Source: an uncultured Clostridia bacterium (GTDB lineage: Bacteria > Bacillota > Clostridia > Christensenellales > Borkfalkiaceae). From it: a stretch of 64,000 nucleotides of DNA. Position 1 is the first letter of the stretch. Each line of letters begins with the position of its first letter. A model generated the notes under the pieces. The model was given only the letters and a program-made list of their open reading frames with translations. It made no database searches and was not told the DNA's origin. The stretch covers positions 50,550 to 114,549 of the forward strand of contig CANQHG010000002.1 in assembly GCA_947623655.1 (NCBI GenBank), written 5' to 3'. Position numbers and translations under genes: made by a program. Below are positions 54,629 to 64,000 of the stretch, piece by piece.

Positions 54629-55300
54629 TCAGAAGAATACGCCGCGGGCAGCTTCTTTCGTCTCCTTGTCGGCGATAAAAGGAATACGCGTCGTGTACCC
54701 CGCTTTGGCGGCGACGATCATCTTTGTGGGCCATGCGAAGACGTCGCGGTTCCAGGTATTTACGGAATCGTTATACACTTCGCGGGCGGCCGTGATCTCC
54801 CTCTGGAGATAGGAATTCTGCTGCATGGCGTCGGCGAGTTCCCGATGCGCCTTGAGATCGGGATAGTTCTCGAACGCGATATTGACCGAACGGCCGATGC
54901 GCTCGATCTGCGAGGCGTATTCATTTCTCGCCGCGTCACCCTCCGCGCCGTTGCCGCTGCGGTACTGCGCGATCTGCGTGAACGTATCCTTATCGAGGTC
55001 GACGGCCTTGTCGAGAAGTTTTGCGCAGTTCGTGAGGATCTGCACGCGCTGTTCGAGGTAGTTGTCGATCTGCGAAGCGTCGTGCTGGATCTTCTGTTGC
55101 AACTGCTGGAAGTGGTTTTTTGCCTTCACTTTCATGATCGTCCAGATGATACCGCCGATGATGGGCGGGAGAAACCACCACATGATGTCGAAAAACTTCG
55201 AGCCGCCGCCCACTTTGACTTCGAGCTGTTTTGCGATGACGTTGACATCGCGCCCCTCTTCCATCGTGGGGCCGCTGAGTTCGTCGAGTTCATTTGCCAT
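54629..55300 (-). CDS. LemA family protein
   Basis: This 223-aa protein has one N-terminal membrane helix (FFDIMWWFLPPIIGGIIWTIM, ~30-50) followed by the long helical LemA domain. Typical features are LEQRVQILTNCAKL, REVYNDSVNTWNRDVFAWPTKM and a C-terminal Phe-rich end. LemA proteins are small membrane-anchored helical bundles of largely unknown role. The ATG at 55300 has a GGAGG site 9 nt upstream. The longer ORF start reads into the preceding gene. It lies 22 bp after the large membrane protein gene and presumably shares its transcript. Confidence 0.92.
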   Translation of the reverse strand: MANELDELSGPTMEEGRDVNVIAKQLEVKVGGGSKFFDIMWWFLPPIIGGIIWTIMKVKAKNHFQQLQQKIQHDASQIDNYLEQRVQILTNCAKLLDKAVDLDKDTFTQIAQYRSGNGAEGDAARNEYASQIERIGRSVNIAFENYPDLKAHRELADAMQQNSYLQREITAAREVYNDSVNTWNRDVFAWPTKMIVAAKAGYTTRIPFIADKETKEAARGVFF

Positions 55301-55322
55301 TAATATGTACCTCCGTTTTGTT

Positions 55323-57158
55323 TTACTGTTTGATACCGTTGAACGCGTCGTCGAACGGGGTGTTTTCATCCTCCGTCGCACAGCACAAAATCCCGTGCCC
55401 GTAGCCGCGGGCCGTGACGCCGCACGAGTTCAACGCCTCTTTCAAGGGACCTTCCTGCACTTTTTCGTCGAACGACCTGCCCGAAAGGCCGAGCTCTTTG
55501 AGCGCTGCCGTTCCGCTGTTGACGACGGGTATGTATTTCACCCAATGCACGGGCACATCGTGCATATGGCCGTCGCCGCCGAGCGTAGGAACAAAATCGA
55601 GCCGATCTTCGGTGCGGTAGGAGTACGCCGTGACGCGGATCCTGTCGCTCTCCCCCTCTTTTTTGAGAAATTCCGTCTTTAAAATGGTCTGCGTGTCCGT
55701 TTCGGGGTGGCAGAATGCCCTCTGTCCCGCCAAGTTCGCAAGGTATTCGCTCTCATAGGGCGTGTAGTTGCGGTAGTAGGACTCGGGATAGAGATATTCG
55801 TGCGGCTTGTGCTGCTGGTAGAGCGGAATGGAGAGGAGCGGCGCGAGATCGAAAAACAGCGATTTAAAGTATCGGCAGTTGAAATCGGTAAAAGTCTTTT
55901 TCGCAAGGTCGGCGCTGTAGGAAAAGTACCGCCGATAGTCGGTATCCATGTCCCAACCAGCCGAATGTTCGGACGAAACAAAGTTGAGGCATCCGCTCTT
56001 CCGCATGGAAAAATCGTCGCCGTATCCCGCCGTATCCGTCATGAGCGCAAGAATATTTTTCTGCGCGAGAGGCGTAAAGAGAAGGCGGAACTGCACTTCG
56101 TTGTCCCTATCGAGCGCGCCGAACAGAACGTCGAATTCCGCGTTCCCCATTTCGGTGAAATTGGTCGTGGGATCGTCGTCTTTCATCGCCTTTTCCTGCA
56201 ATTTTCTGATCGTTTTCGCCCCCGATCTTACCGCTTTTTCGCGTTTCCCCTCGCTCAGCCGCTCCGCATGGCCCGCCCTGCGCGAAAAATGCAAATCGGG
56301 CGCGGCTTCGTTGCCGTAGATGAGACGGGTCTGTTCACTGTAATAAGGTTTAGGGCGGACGATCGTTGCGACGAGCGTCTGCGAATGGTGCTGCACATGA
56401 ACGTTCCCCTCAGAGTCGGTATAGGTCGTCGTCCAGGTGATGAGGAGACTTCCCGAATAGGTGCAACTCCCCATGGTATGGACAAGTTCCCTATCCACGA
56501 CGAAAGGATTTCCCAAAATTTCGCCCGTGAGAATGCCGATCGTGGAACGCTCGGGATCGTCGGGTTCGCCGAAGCCGTATTTTGTGCACAGATGATCATA
56601 TCTGCGCATATTGAAGTTATCGTCGATCCGAATGAGCGGAACAGTCTGTTCAATGAGCTGTTTTGTGGCCGTGTCGTCGAACAAGGCGTTGAGCGGAGCC
56701 ATCTGCTCCCAGGCTTTTCGGAGAAGTTTATCCGCCTCTGCCTGCCGTTTGGCCCTCTCCTCGGCCGTACGTTTCAAAACGGGGTTGATCTTCCCCATGA
56801 TGACGCCGATGGCCGTTGCAATGAGCGCGGCCCCGCCGACCAAAAAGAGAGAGCCCATGAGATAGCCCTCATTCAGAAGAAAGACGACGCCGAGAACGAG
56901 CAAAACCGCGCCGATGACGATAAGGGCGATGAGAAATCCCCTCACCCCCTTTCCTTTGGAGATCCTTGCGTCGAGCTCGCCGATTTTCCGTTTCTTCTCC
57001 TCGTAAGAAGAAGCCGTTTTGCGGTTCTCTTCCAAGGGGACGCCCGATTTTTCGGCGAGCGCATCGAAATACGCCGACGCATTTTGTTCGAACTCCTGTT
57101 TATAATACCACTTATACGCCTCGAGAGGCTCGAGCAGTCTGTCGTCTGATGCTTCCAC
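55323..57158 (-). CDS. Large membrane protein encoded with LemA (GTG start)
   Basis: This ~611-aa protein has a charged N-terminal domain (~1-60; EAYKWYYKQEFEQNASAYFDA). Two close membrane helices follow (~70-120; ALIVIGAVLLVLGVVFLL and a second), then a large cytoplasmic domain of ~490 residues with no motif I recognise. The ORF track extends it into tuf, which is impossible because a terminator and promoter lie in between. No ATG exists in frame before the helices. GTG at 57158 is the first plausible start and falls where the promoter at 57165-57194 would begin transcription. It is cotranscribed with lemA. I do not recognise the family. The exact start is uncertain. Confidence 0.7.
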   Translation of the reverse strand: MEASDDRLLEPLEAYKWYYKQEFEQNASAYFDALAEKSGVPLEENRKTASSYEEKKRKIGELDARISKGKGVRGFLIALIVIGAVLLVLGVVFLLNEGYLMGSLFLVGGAALIATAIGVIMGKINPVLKRTAEERAKRQAEADKLLRKAWEQMAPLNALFDDTATKQLIEQTVPLIRIDDNFNMRRYDHLCTKYGFGEPDDPERSTIGILTGEILGNPFVVDRELVHTMGSCTYSGSLLITWTTTYTDSEGNVHVQHHSQTLVATIVRPKPYYSEQTRLIYGNEAAPDLHFSRRAGHAERLSEGKREKAVRSGAKTIRKLQEKAMKDDDPTTNFTEMGNAEFDVLFGALDRDNEVQFRLLFTPLAQKNILALMTDTAGYGDDFSMRKSGCLNFVSSEHSAGWDMDTDYRRYFSYSADLAKKTFTDFNCRYFKSLFFDLAPLLSIPLYQQHKPHEYLYPESYYRNYTPYESEYLANLAGQRAFCHPETDTQTILKTEFLKKEGESDRIRVTAYSYRTEDRLDFVPTLGGDGHMHDVPVHWVKYIPVVNSGTAALKELGLSGRSFDEKVQEGPLKEALNSCGVTARGYGHGILCCATEDENTPFDDAFNGIKQ

Positions 57159-57164
57159 GAATAT

Positions 57165-57194
57165 ATTGTATATCCTGCCGAGGAGAAATGTCAA
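57165..57194 (-). promoter_or_regulatory. Sigma-A promoter of lemA operon, start codon at +1
   Basis: TTGACA (57194-57189), an 18-nt spacer and TACAAT (57170-57165) on the minus strand. Six nucleotides separate the -10 from GTG at 57158, so the message may be leaderless. Confidence 0.7.
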
Positions 57195-57221
57195 GAGCTG
57201 CTTCGACTTTTTTTGACATTT
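57186..57221. repeat. 9-bp inverted repeat overlapping the -35 box (possible operator)
   Basis: AAATGTCAA (57186-57194) and TTGACATTT (57213-57221), 18 nt apart. One arm is the -35 hexamer of the lemA-operon promoter. It could be a binding site for a dimeric repressor. Confidence 0.5.
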
Positions 57222-57297
57222 TTCACCGTCCTGTCTCCCTCCCCTCTCTCCTGAATGGGCTTTCCAAAAAGAGAACAAGATGTATTCAGTATATGAC

Positions 57298-57328
57298 AAA
57301 AAGGCGCGATGAAGACCGCGCCTTTTTT
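57298..57328. terminator. tuf intrinsic terminator
   Basis: GGCGCG / CGCGCC stem with an 8-nt loop, flanked by AAAAA and TTTTTT. It lies ~15 nt after the tuf stop at 57343 and is functional on the minus strand. Confidence 0.88.
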
Positions 57329-57342
57329 CGGCTTGATTTGAG

Positions 57343-58563
57343 TTACTTGAGGATCTTGGAGACCGCGCCGGAACCGACCGTTCTGCCGCCCTCACGGATA
57401 GCGAAACGGAGGCCTTCCTCGATCGCAACGGGCTTGATGAGCTCGACCGTCATGGTAACGTGGTCGCCGGGCATGACCATTTCAACGCCCTCGGGAAGCT
57501 CGATGGAACCCGTGACGTCCGTCGTTCTGATGAAGAACTGGGGACGATAGTGATTGAAGAATGCCGTGTGACGGCCGCCCTCTTCCTTGGTAAGGACGTA
57601 GACCTGAGCCTCAAACTTCATAGCGGTGGGAACGGTGCCGGGCTTTGCGATGACCTGTCCTTTCTCGATCCCCGTACGCTCGATACCGCGGAGAAGCGCA
57701 CCGACATTATCGCCCGCCATAGCTTCGTCGAGCTGCTTGTGGAACATCTCGAGACCAGTAATGACGGTGGACTTGGGTTTCTCGATGAGACCGACGATCT
57801 CAGCGGGATCGCCGACTTTCGCAACGCCTCTTTCAACACGGCCTGTAGCAACGGTGCCGCGGCCGGAGATCGTGAACACGTCTTCGACGGGAAGAAGGAA
57901 AGGCTTCTGATCGTCTCTCTGAGGGGTGGGAATGTAGCTGTCTACAGCGTCCATGAGCTCGAGAACGCACTGGCACTCGGGAGCTGCAAGGATCTCCGCG
58001 TCGGAAGCGCCGCTCGTCGCCTTTTCGAGGGCTTTGAGCGCGGAACCCTTGATGATCGGGATGTCGTCGCCGGGGAAGTCGTAGCTCGAAAGAAGCTCGC
58101 GGATCTCCATTTCAACGAGGTCGAGAAGCTCGGGGTCGTCCATCTGGTCTACCTTGTTGAGGAAGACGATGATATAGGGAACGCCGACCTGACGGGCGAG
58201 CAGGATGTGCTCACGGGTCTGAGGCATGGGGCCGTCGGTCGCAGCGACAACGAGGATCGCGCCGTCCATCTGGGCAGCGCCCGTGATCATGTTCTTAACG
58301 TAGTCTGCGTGGCCGGGGCAGTCGACGTGCGCATAGTGGCGCTTGTCGGTCTCGTACTCGACGTGTGCGGTGTTGATCGTGATACCGCGCGCTTTCTCTT
58401 CGGGTGCCTTATCGATCTCGTCGTAACGCATCTTCTGAGCCTGACCTTTGCATGCCATTACCATGGTGATAGCTGCGGTCAAAGTGGTCTTGCCGTGGTC
58501 AACATGTCCGATGGTCCCGATGTTGACGTGGGGCTTGCTCCTGTCAAACTTTGCTTTTGCCAT
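57343..58563 (-). CDS. tuf: Elongation factor Tu
   Basis: This 406-aa GTPase delivers aminoacyl-tRNA to the ribosome. It shows G1 GHVDHGKT, G2 with RGITI, G3 DCPGHADY, G4 NKVDQMDD and G5 GSALKAL, then domains 2 and 3 ending in [10 protein letters not shown]. It is slightly longer than the usual 394-400 aa owing to ~10 extra residues ([14 protein letters not shown]) at the end of the G domain. It has its own promoter and a ~110-nt leader, and a GGAG site (TTAAGGAGACATCAAA) before the ATG. It follows fusA in the conserved str order. Confidence 0.99.
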   Translation of the reverse strand: MAKAKFDRSKPHVNIGTIGHVDHGKTTLTAAITMVMACKGQAQKMRYDEIDKAPEEKARGITINTAHVEYETDKRHYAHVDCPGHADYVKNMITGAAQMDGAILVVAATDGPMPQTREHILLARQVGVPYIIVFLNKVDQMDDPELLDLVEMEIRELLSSYDFPGDDIPIIKGSALKALEKATSGASDAEILAAPECQCVLELMDAVDSYIPTPQRDDQKPFLLPVEDVFTISGRGTVATGRVERGVAKVGDPAEIVGLIEKPKSTVITGLEMFHKQLDEAMAGDNVGALLRGIERTGIEKGQVIAKPGTVPTAMKFEAQVYVLTKEEGGRHTAFFNHYRPQFFIRTTDVTGSIELPEGVEMVMPGDHVTMTVELIKPVAIEEGLRFAIREGGRTVGSGAVSKILK

Positions 58564-58676
58564 TTTGATGTCTCCTTAAAATTTTTTTATTTTTTGATAA
58601 CTTTTTCCCCTTATGACGGGGGAAGCGCAGCTATCTATCAAACAATGATATTAAGCTGAATCGCTTATCGCCTATT

Positions 58677-58705
58677 ATTATAAACCATGCGCAAGAATTT
58701 TGCAA
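58677..58705 (-). promoter_or_regulatory. tuf promoter
   Basis: TTGCAA (58705-58700), a 17-nt spacer and TATAAT (58682-58677) on the minus strand. The leader contains a TTTGATA/TATCAAA arm pair enclosing TTCCCC/GGGGAA. It allows tuf expression independent of fusA. Confidence 0.8.
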
Positions 58706-58769
58706 TCGTTTACGGAAAAATTTTACAAAAATTTATGCGCAAACTCTGTATGAAAGCCTTTTTTTGCCA

Positions 58770-60857
58770 TTAAGACGCGGGTTTGGAGGCTCTGTCGTGA
58801 ATGATCTTCTCGGAAATCGAGCGAGGCACTTCGTAGTAGTGGTCGAACTGCATCGTGAACTGCCCTCTGCCCTGCGTGCGCGAACGGAGTTCCGTTGCAT
58901 AGCCGAACATCTCGGAGAGCGGGATCTCCGCGTCGATGATCTTGGCGCCGTTGCGATCGTCCGTGTTGCAGATGTTGCCGCGGCGGCTCGAGACGTTGCC
59001 CATGAGGTCGCCGAAGTATTCCTCGGGGGTGATGATCTGCACTTTCATGATGGGCTCAAGGAGAACGGCCTTCGCCTTTTCCATACCATTTTTGAACGCC
59101 ATGGAACCTGCGATCTTGAATGCCATTTCGGACGAGTCGACCTCGTGGAAGCTTCCGTCGTACACTTCGACCTTGAAGTCGACGACTTCATAGCCTGCAA
59201 GGAAACCGTTCTTTGCGGCCTCCTGGATACCCTTATCGATGGCGGGAATGAATTCCTTGGGAATAGAACCGCCGACGGTGAGATCCTCGAACGAGTATCC
59301 CGACCCCGGCTCCCCGGGGATGAGACGAATCTTGCAGTGACCGTATTGGCCCTTGCCGCCCGACTGCCTCTTATACATACCCTCGGCTTCGACCTGCTGG
59401 CGGAACGTCTCGCGGTAAGCGACCTGGGGCGCACCGACGTTGGCCTCGACATGGAACTCTCTGAGAAGCCTGTCCACGATGATATCGAGGTGAAGCTCGC
59501 CCATGCCGGCGATGATGGTCTGTCCCGTCTCCTTATCGGTATATGTCTTGAAAGTGGGGTCTTCCTCGGCGAGCTTGATGAGCGCGAGCGTCATCTTCTC
59601 CTGTCCTGCCTTGGTCTTGGGCTCAAGGGAGAGCTGAATGACGGGCTCGGGGAATTCCATCTTTTCGAGAACGATGGGGTGCTTTTCGTCGCACAGCGTG
59701 TCGCCCGTCGTCGTGTTTTTGAGGCCGACAATGGCGCAGATGTCGCCTGAGTAGATCTCGGAGATATCCTTTCTCTCGTTCGCATGCATCTGGACGAGAC
59801 GCCCTACCCTCTCTTTCTTCTCCTTTGTGGAGTTGTAGACATACGAACCCGCCTCGAGTACGCCCGAATAGCAGCGGAAGTATGCGAGGGAACCGACGAA
59901 GGGGTCGGTCGCGATCTTGAACGCAAGGCCGGCGAAAGGCTCGTCGTCGGAAGTTCTCCTCTCTTCCTCTTCGCCCGTTTCGGGGTTGGTACCCTTTACG
60001 TGGTCGACGTCAATGGGGCTCGGAAGGAAGTGGATCACTGCGTCGAGAAGGAACTGCACGCCCTTGTTCTTATAGGAAGAACCGCAGAGCATGGGCACGG
60101 CCTCGAGTTTGAGGCAACGCTCGCGCAGACCTTTGATGATCTCGTCGACGGAGAGGTCGCCCTCTTCAAGATACTTCTCCATGAGCTCGTCGTTGGCGGA
60201 AGCCGCCTCTTCGACCAGCTTGAAGCGATATTCTTTTGCGAGATCCATCATATCGGCGGGAATGGGCTCCTTGCGGAAGTCCTTGCCGAGATCGTCGTAA
60301 TAGATCTCCGCTTCCATGCGGATGAGGTCGATGATGCCGCGGAAACTCGCCTCTTTCCCGATGGGAAGTTCGACGGGCACGGGATTGGCCCCGAGCCGCT
60401 CGCGGATCATCTTTTCGACGCGGAAGAAGTCGGCGCCGTTGATATCCATCTTGTTGACATAGGCGATGCGGGGCACTTTATAGGTGTCGGCCTGGCGCCA
60501 GACCGTCTCGGACTGGGGCTCGACGCCGCCCTTTGCGCAGAACGTTGCGATCGTGCCGTCGAGAACGCGGAGAGACCGCTCGACTTCTACGGTGAAGTCG
60601 ACGTGGCCCGGGGTGTCGATGATGTTGAAACGGTGGCCTTTCCAAATGCAGGTCGTCGCGGCGGAAGTGATGGTAATGCCGCGCTCCTGCTCCTGAACCA
60701 TCCAGTCCATGGTCGCGGCGCCCTCGTGGACCTCGCCGATCTTATGCGTCTTGCCCGTGTAGAACAAAATACGCTCCGTCGTCGTGGTCTTTCCGGCGTC
60801 GATATGCGCCATGATACCGAAGTTCCTCGTGTGTAATAAGTCGTATTCTCTTGCCAT
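58770..60857 (-). CDS. fusA: Elongation factor G
   Basis: This 695-aa translocation GTPase has P-loop AHIDAGKTT, switch [10 protein letters not shown] and NKMD. Domain II follows, then domain IV with the tip region and the conserved MSEMF ([14 protein letters not shown]). Length is normal. It lies 17 bp after rpsG and is part of the str transcript. Confidence 0.99.
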   Translation of the reverse strand: MAREYDLLHTRNFGIMAHIDAGKTTTTERILFYTGKTHKIGEVHEGAATMDWMVQEQERGITITSAATTCIWKGHRFNIIDTPGHVDFTVEVERSLRVLDGTIATFCAKGGVEPQSETVWRQADTYKVPRIAYVNKMDINGADFFRVEKMIRERLGANPVPVELPIGKEASFRGIIDLIRMEAEIYYDDLGKDFRKEPIPADMMDLAKEYRFKLVEEAASANDELMEKYLEEGDLSVDEIIKGLRERCLKLEAVPMLCGSSYKNKGVQFLLDAVIHFLPSPIDVDHVKGTNPETGEEEERRTSDDEPFAGLAFKIATDPFVGSLAYFRCYSGVLEAGSYVYNSTKEKKERVGRLVQMHANERKDISEIYSGDICAIVGLKNTTTGDTLCDEKHPIVLEKMEFPEPVIQLSLEPKTKAGQEKMTLALIKLAEEDPTFKTYTDKETGQTIIAGMGELHLDIIVDRLLREFHVEANVGAPQVAYRETFRQQVEAEGMYKRQSGGKGQYGHCKIRLIPGEPGSGYSFEDLTVGGSIPKEFIPAIDKGIQEAAKNGFLAGYEVVDFKVEVYDGSFHEVDSSEMAFKIAGSMAFKNGMEKAKAVLLEPIMKVQIITPEEYFGDLMGNVSSRRGNICNTDDRNGAKIIDAEIPLSEMFGYATELRSRTQGRGQFTMQFDHYYEVPRSISEKIIHDRASKPAS

Positions 60858-60874
60858 ACCTTACCTTGTCCTTG

Positions 60875-62036
<1,162 letters not shown>

Positions 62037-62148
62037 CTTTTACCTCCTTGTGTTATTTCGGAATATCCTCAAAATCTTTCGATTCGGAGTATCGTTCTTT
62101 CCCGTAATACGGCATGCAAAAAGAAGCGCCGAATTACAGACAATGGTT

Positions 62149-62177
62149 ATTTTACCAAAGTTGCAAATCTTTGTCAA
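62149..62177 (-). promoter_or_regulatory. rpsL (str operon) promoter
   Basis: TTGACA (62177-62172), a 17-nt spacer and TAAAAT (62154-62149) on the minus strand, with a ~105-nt leader before the ATG at 62036. Confidence 0.85.
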
Positions 62178-62241
62178 GGGAAAAAACGTCTCTTTTGCAA
62201 AAAAGACAAGTTTTTTCGGCCGCAGAATTGGGTTTAAAGTA

Positions 62242-62270
62242 TTGACAAATGTTGGAAAAAGAATTATGAT
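62242..62270 (+). promoter_or_regulatory. pgk promoter
   Basis: TTGACA (62242-62247), a 17-nt spacer and TATGAT (62265-62270), with a ~27-nt leader and GGAAGG site. It is divergent from the rpsL promoter, with 65 bp between the -35 boxes. Confidence 0.85.
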
Positions 62271-62303
62271 GATAGGGAAATTTTAAAAAAGGAAGGTTAT
62301 CCT

Positions 62304-63626
62304 ATGAACAAATTGACCGTAAAAGACTTAACAGACCTCAAGGGCAAGCACGTTTTGGTTCGCTGCGACTTCAACGTCCCCATGAAAGACGGCAAGATCA
62401 CAGACGAAAACCGTATCGTGGGTGCGCTTCCCACCATCAAATATCTGCTTGACGCGGGCGCGAAAGTCACCCTTTGCTCGCACATGGGCAAGCCCCATTC
62501 CATCTTCTCCGACGAAGTAAAGCTCAACAAAAAAGAGAAGGCGAAGATCGAGGCGCTTCCCGCTGAAGAACAGGCGGCCGCGAAACAGGCCATCATCGAA
62601 AAGGCCCTCAAGGACGAGCCCAAGAAGCTCACCCTCGCCCCCGTTGCCGCCCGTCTCAACGAGTTGCTCGGCGGAAAAGTGACGTTTGCCAAAGACGTAG
62701 TGGGTCCCGACGCGCAGGCCAAAGTGGCCGCATGCAAGGAAGGCGAGGCCGTGCTTCTCGAAAATCTCCGCTTCCATTGGGAAGAGGAAAAGAAAGACCT
62801 TGAATTCTGCAAAAAGCTCGCCGCTTATGCAGATATCTACGTCAACGACGCGTTCGGCACGGCGCATCGCTCGCACGCCTCCACGGCCGCGATCGTCGAA
62901 TACGGATTGGTCAAGACCGCCGTCTGCGGCTTCCTCATCGAGAAAGAGCTCACCGTTATGGCCGACTCCCTCGAACATCCCGTCCGTCCCTTCGTCGCGA
63001 TCCTCGGCGGCGCGAAAGTTGCCGACAAGCTGGGCGTCATCTCCAATCTCCTCGAGAAGTGCGACACGCTCATCATCGGCGGCGGCATGGCGTACACATT
63101 CCTGAAAGCGCAGGGCTATGAAGTCGGCACATCCCTCGTCGACGATGAAAAACTCGAATATTGCAGAGAAATGATCGCAAAAGCAAAGGCGGAAGGCAAA
63201 GAGCTTCTGCTTCCCGTCGATACCGTCGTCACGGCCGCTTTCCCCGATCCCATCGACGCGCCCGTTACGGTGAAGACCGTCTCTTCCCACGAGATCCCCG
63301 CGGACATGATGGGCCTCGACATCGGCGAAAAGACGAGAGAGCTCTACGCCGAAAAAGTAAAGAGCGCGAAAACGGTCATTTGGAACGGCCCCATGGGCGT
63401 GTTCGAAAATCCCATCCTTGCGGCGGGCACCAACGCCGTTGCGCAGGCGCTCGCAGACGCAAAGGGCGCGACGACCATCGTCGGCGGCGGCGATTCGGCG
63501 GCAGCCTGCACCCAGCTCGGCTATGCAGACAAGATCACGCACATCTCGACGGGCGGCGGCGCATCGCTGGAACTCTTCGAGGGCAAGGTCCTTCCCGGCA
63601 TCGCTTGTTTAAACGATAAGAATTGA
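62304..63626 (+). CDS. pgk: Phosphoglycerate kinase with extra ~40-residue segment
   Basis: This 440-aa enzyme transfers phosphate from 1,3-bisphosphoglycerate to ADP. The substrate loop is [11 protein letters not shown], with SHMGKP (usual SHLGRP), the hinge region [18 protein letters not shown], the NGPMGVFE motif and GGGDSAAA near the C-terminus. Typical bacterial PGK is ~390-400 aa. The excess lies between residues ~66 and 110 as a Lys/Glu/Ala-rich helical insertion ([20 protein letters not shown]). The hairpin over its stop codon lacks a U-run. It is monocistronic here, with its own promoter. Confidence 0.98.
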   Translation: MNKLTVKDLTDLKGKHVLVRCDFNVPMKDGKITDENRIVGALPTIKYLLDAGAKVTLCSHMGKPHSIFSDEVKLNKKEKAKIEALPAEEQAAAKQAIIEKALKDEPKKLTLAPVAARLNELLGGKVTFAKDVVGPDAQAKVAACKEGEAVLLENLRFHWEEEKKDLEFCKKLAAYADIYVNDAFGTAHRSHASTAAIVEYGLVKTAVCGFLIEKELTVMADSLEHPVRPFVAILGGAKVADKLGVISNLLEKCDTLIIGGGMAYTFLKAQGYEVGTSLVDDEKLEYCREMIAKAKAEGKELLLPVDTVVTAAFPDPIDAPVTVKTVSSHEIPADMMGLDIGEKTRELYAEKVKSAKTVIWNGPMGVFENPILAAGTNAVAQALADAKGATTIVGGGDSAAACTQLGYADKITHISTGGGASLELFEGKVLPGIACLNDKN

Positions 63627-63640
63627 GCGCCGTGCGCTCA
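63624..63640. terminator. Hairpin overlapping pgk stop codon
   Basis: TGAGCGC-CGT-GCGCTCA, where TGA is the pgk stop. No T-run follows, so a terminator role is doubtful. Confidence 0.35.
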
Positions 63641-63655
63641 TGCTGATCCCGCCCC

Positions 63656-63799
63656 GCGTCATTCTGAACGGCGGGAGTCGTACGAAATTCGATGACTCGC
63701 CCCGAAGAATCTCGGCGGGCGATTACGGACAATTATGCGGCGAGATGCCTCGGATATTTTTTCGTAGACTGCGTTCTTGCTCCGCGCCCAGCATGACGC
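63656..63799 (+). repeat. ~144-bp dispersed element with terminal inverted repeats, copy 2
   Basis: It is bounded by GCGTCATTCTGA and CAGCATGACGC. It shares interior blocks (CCCGAAGAAT, GCGAGATGC, GTAGACT) with the element at 54390-54529, in the opposite orientation. Confidence 0.65.
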
Positions 63800-63815
63800 C
63801 GCGTGCCCCCTTTCC

Positions 63816-63849
63816 GTCACTACGTGACACCCACCCCTCAAGGGGTGGG
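63816..63849. repeat. Double hairpin of the short palindromic repeat type
   Basis: GTCAC-TAC-GTGAC followed by CCCACCCCT-CA-AGGGGTGGG. The two-stem layout parallels the repeats at 739 and 39631, but the sequence differs. Confidence 0.5.
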
Positions 63850-63885
63850 CAAGGGTCCGTCCTTTCTCGGCTCCCCCTCGAGGGA

Positions 63886-63938
63886 CGCAAAACGCAATTC
63901 TGCGCATCAGCACAGTGCGCTGCGCGCTGCGTTTTGCG
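63886..63938. repeat. 11-bp inverted repeat at right edge
   Basis: CGCAAAACGCA (63886-63896) and TGCGTTTTGCG (63928-63938) around a GC-rich loop. No gene is seen from 63627 to the window end, only repeats. The last 60 nt hold nothing I can assign. Confidence 0.5.
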
Positions 63939-64000
63939 ATGAGTGAGCGCATTATCCCGCGCGAACGGTGACCGAGGACAATCGACCTGCCCGAGACAGC

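Noticed and set aside
55323-57428. Full-length 701-aa version of the LemA-partner ORF
   Set aside because: Its N-terminal ~90 residues would come from antisense of tuf, across the tuf terminator and upstream of the promoter, so that part is not real.

Overview
This 64-kb window (roughly 55% G+C by eye) looks like a chromosomal segment of a Gram-positive Bacillota bacterium, probably a gut Clostridia (Christensenellales-like). The taxonomic guess is inference. It rests on the rpsL-rpsG-fusA-tuf str cluster, lipobox lipoproteins, purine-rich Shine-Dalgarno sites, sigma-A promoters with 17-nt spacers, and very large secreted proteins built from BspA-type leucine-rich repeats (LRR_5) and Listeria-Bacteroides (InlB B / Flg_new) repeats. 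I see no phage, plasmid, transposase, CRISPR, rRNA or tRNA.

Layout. 1-570: 5' part of a secreted protein gene whose promoter has a G9 tract between -35 and -10. 909-6435: an ABC exporter operon (ATPase, permease, large Ig-like/beta-helix surface protein). 6619-7605: collagen-like protein with a 27-bp tandem repeat. 7765-23990: a ~16-kb one-strand gene run of a membrane protein, MoxR AAA+ ATPase, DUF58 protein, two membrane-anchored VWA proteins, an LRR lipoprotein and a 1,678-aa lipoprotein. 24139-33633: a 3,164-aa LRR lipoprotein. 34112-39569: glycosyltransferase, guaA, guaB, a small membrane protein and a small lipoprotein. 39735-52684: two adjacent giant paralogous surface proteins (1,894 and 2,331 aa). 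52886-54360: a preQ1-I riboswitch, a queuosine-precursor transporter and an SDR. 54629-57158: LemA plus a large membrane protein. 57343-62036: tuf, fusA, rpsG, rpsL. 62304-63626: pgk. The right end holds dispersed intergenic repeats.

The most striking signals are as follows. (1) The two giant paralogs each carry a G8 homopolymer at the same coding position (Glu-Asn-Gly-Gly-Gly, codon ~276/281). In both genes a one-base gain or loss meets a TAA stop within seven codons, which is what an on/off contingency locus looks like. A third G tract (G9) sits in the promoter spacer of the secreted-protein gene at the left edge. (2) The MoxR/DUF58/twin-VWA operon is joined to two large lipoproteins and looks like a dedicated surface-protein assembly or quality-control machine. 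(3) A compact preQ1-I riboswitch, inferred from base pairing, overlaps the Shine-Dalgarno of the queuosine-precursor transporter. (4) A LemA-partner gene has a promoter that appears to place transcription start on a GTG start codon.

How the genes fit together: about two thirds of the window encodes or services the cell surface. Housekeeping genes (purine synthesis, translation, glycolysis) are interspersed as short conserved blocks with their own promoters and terminators.
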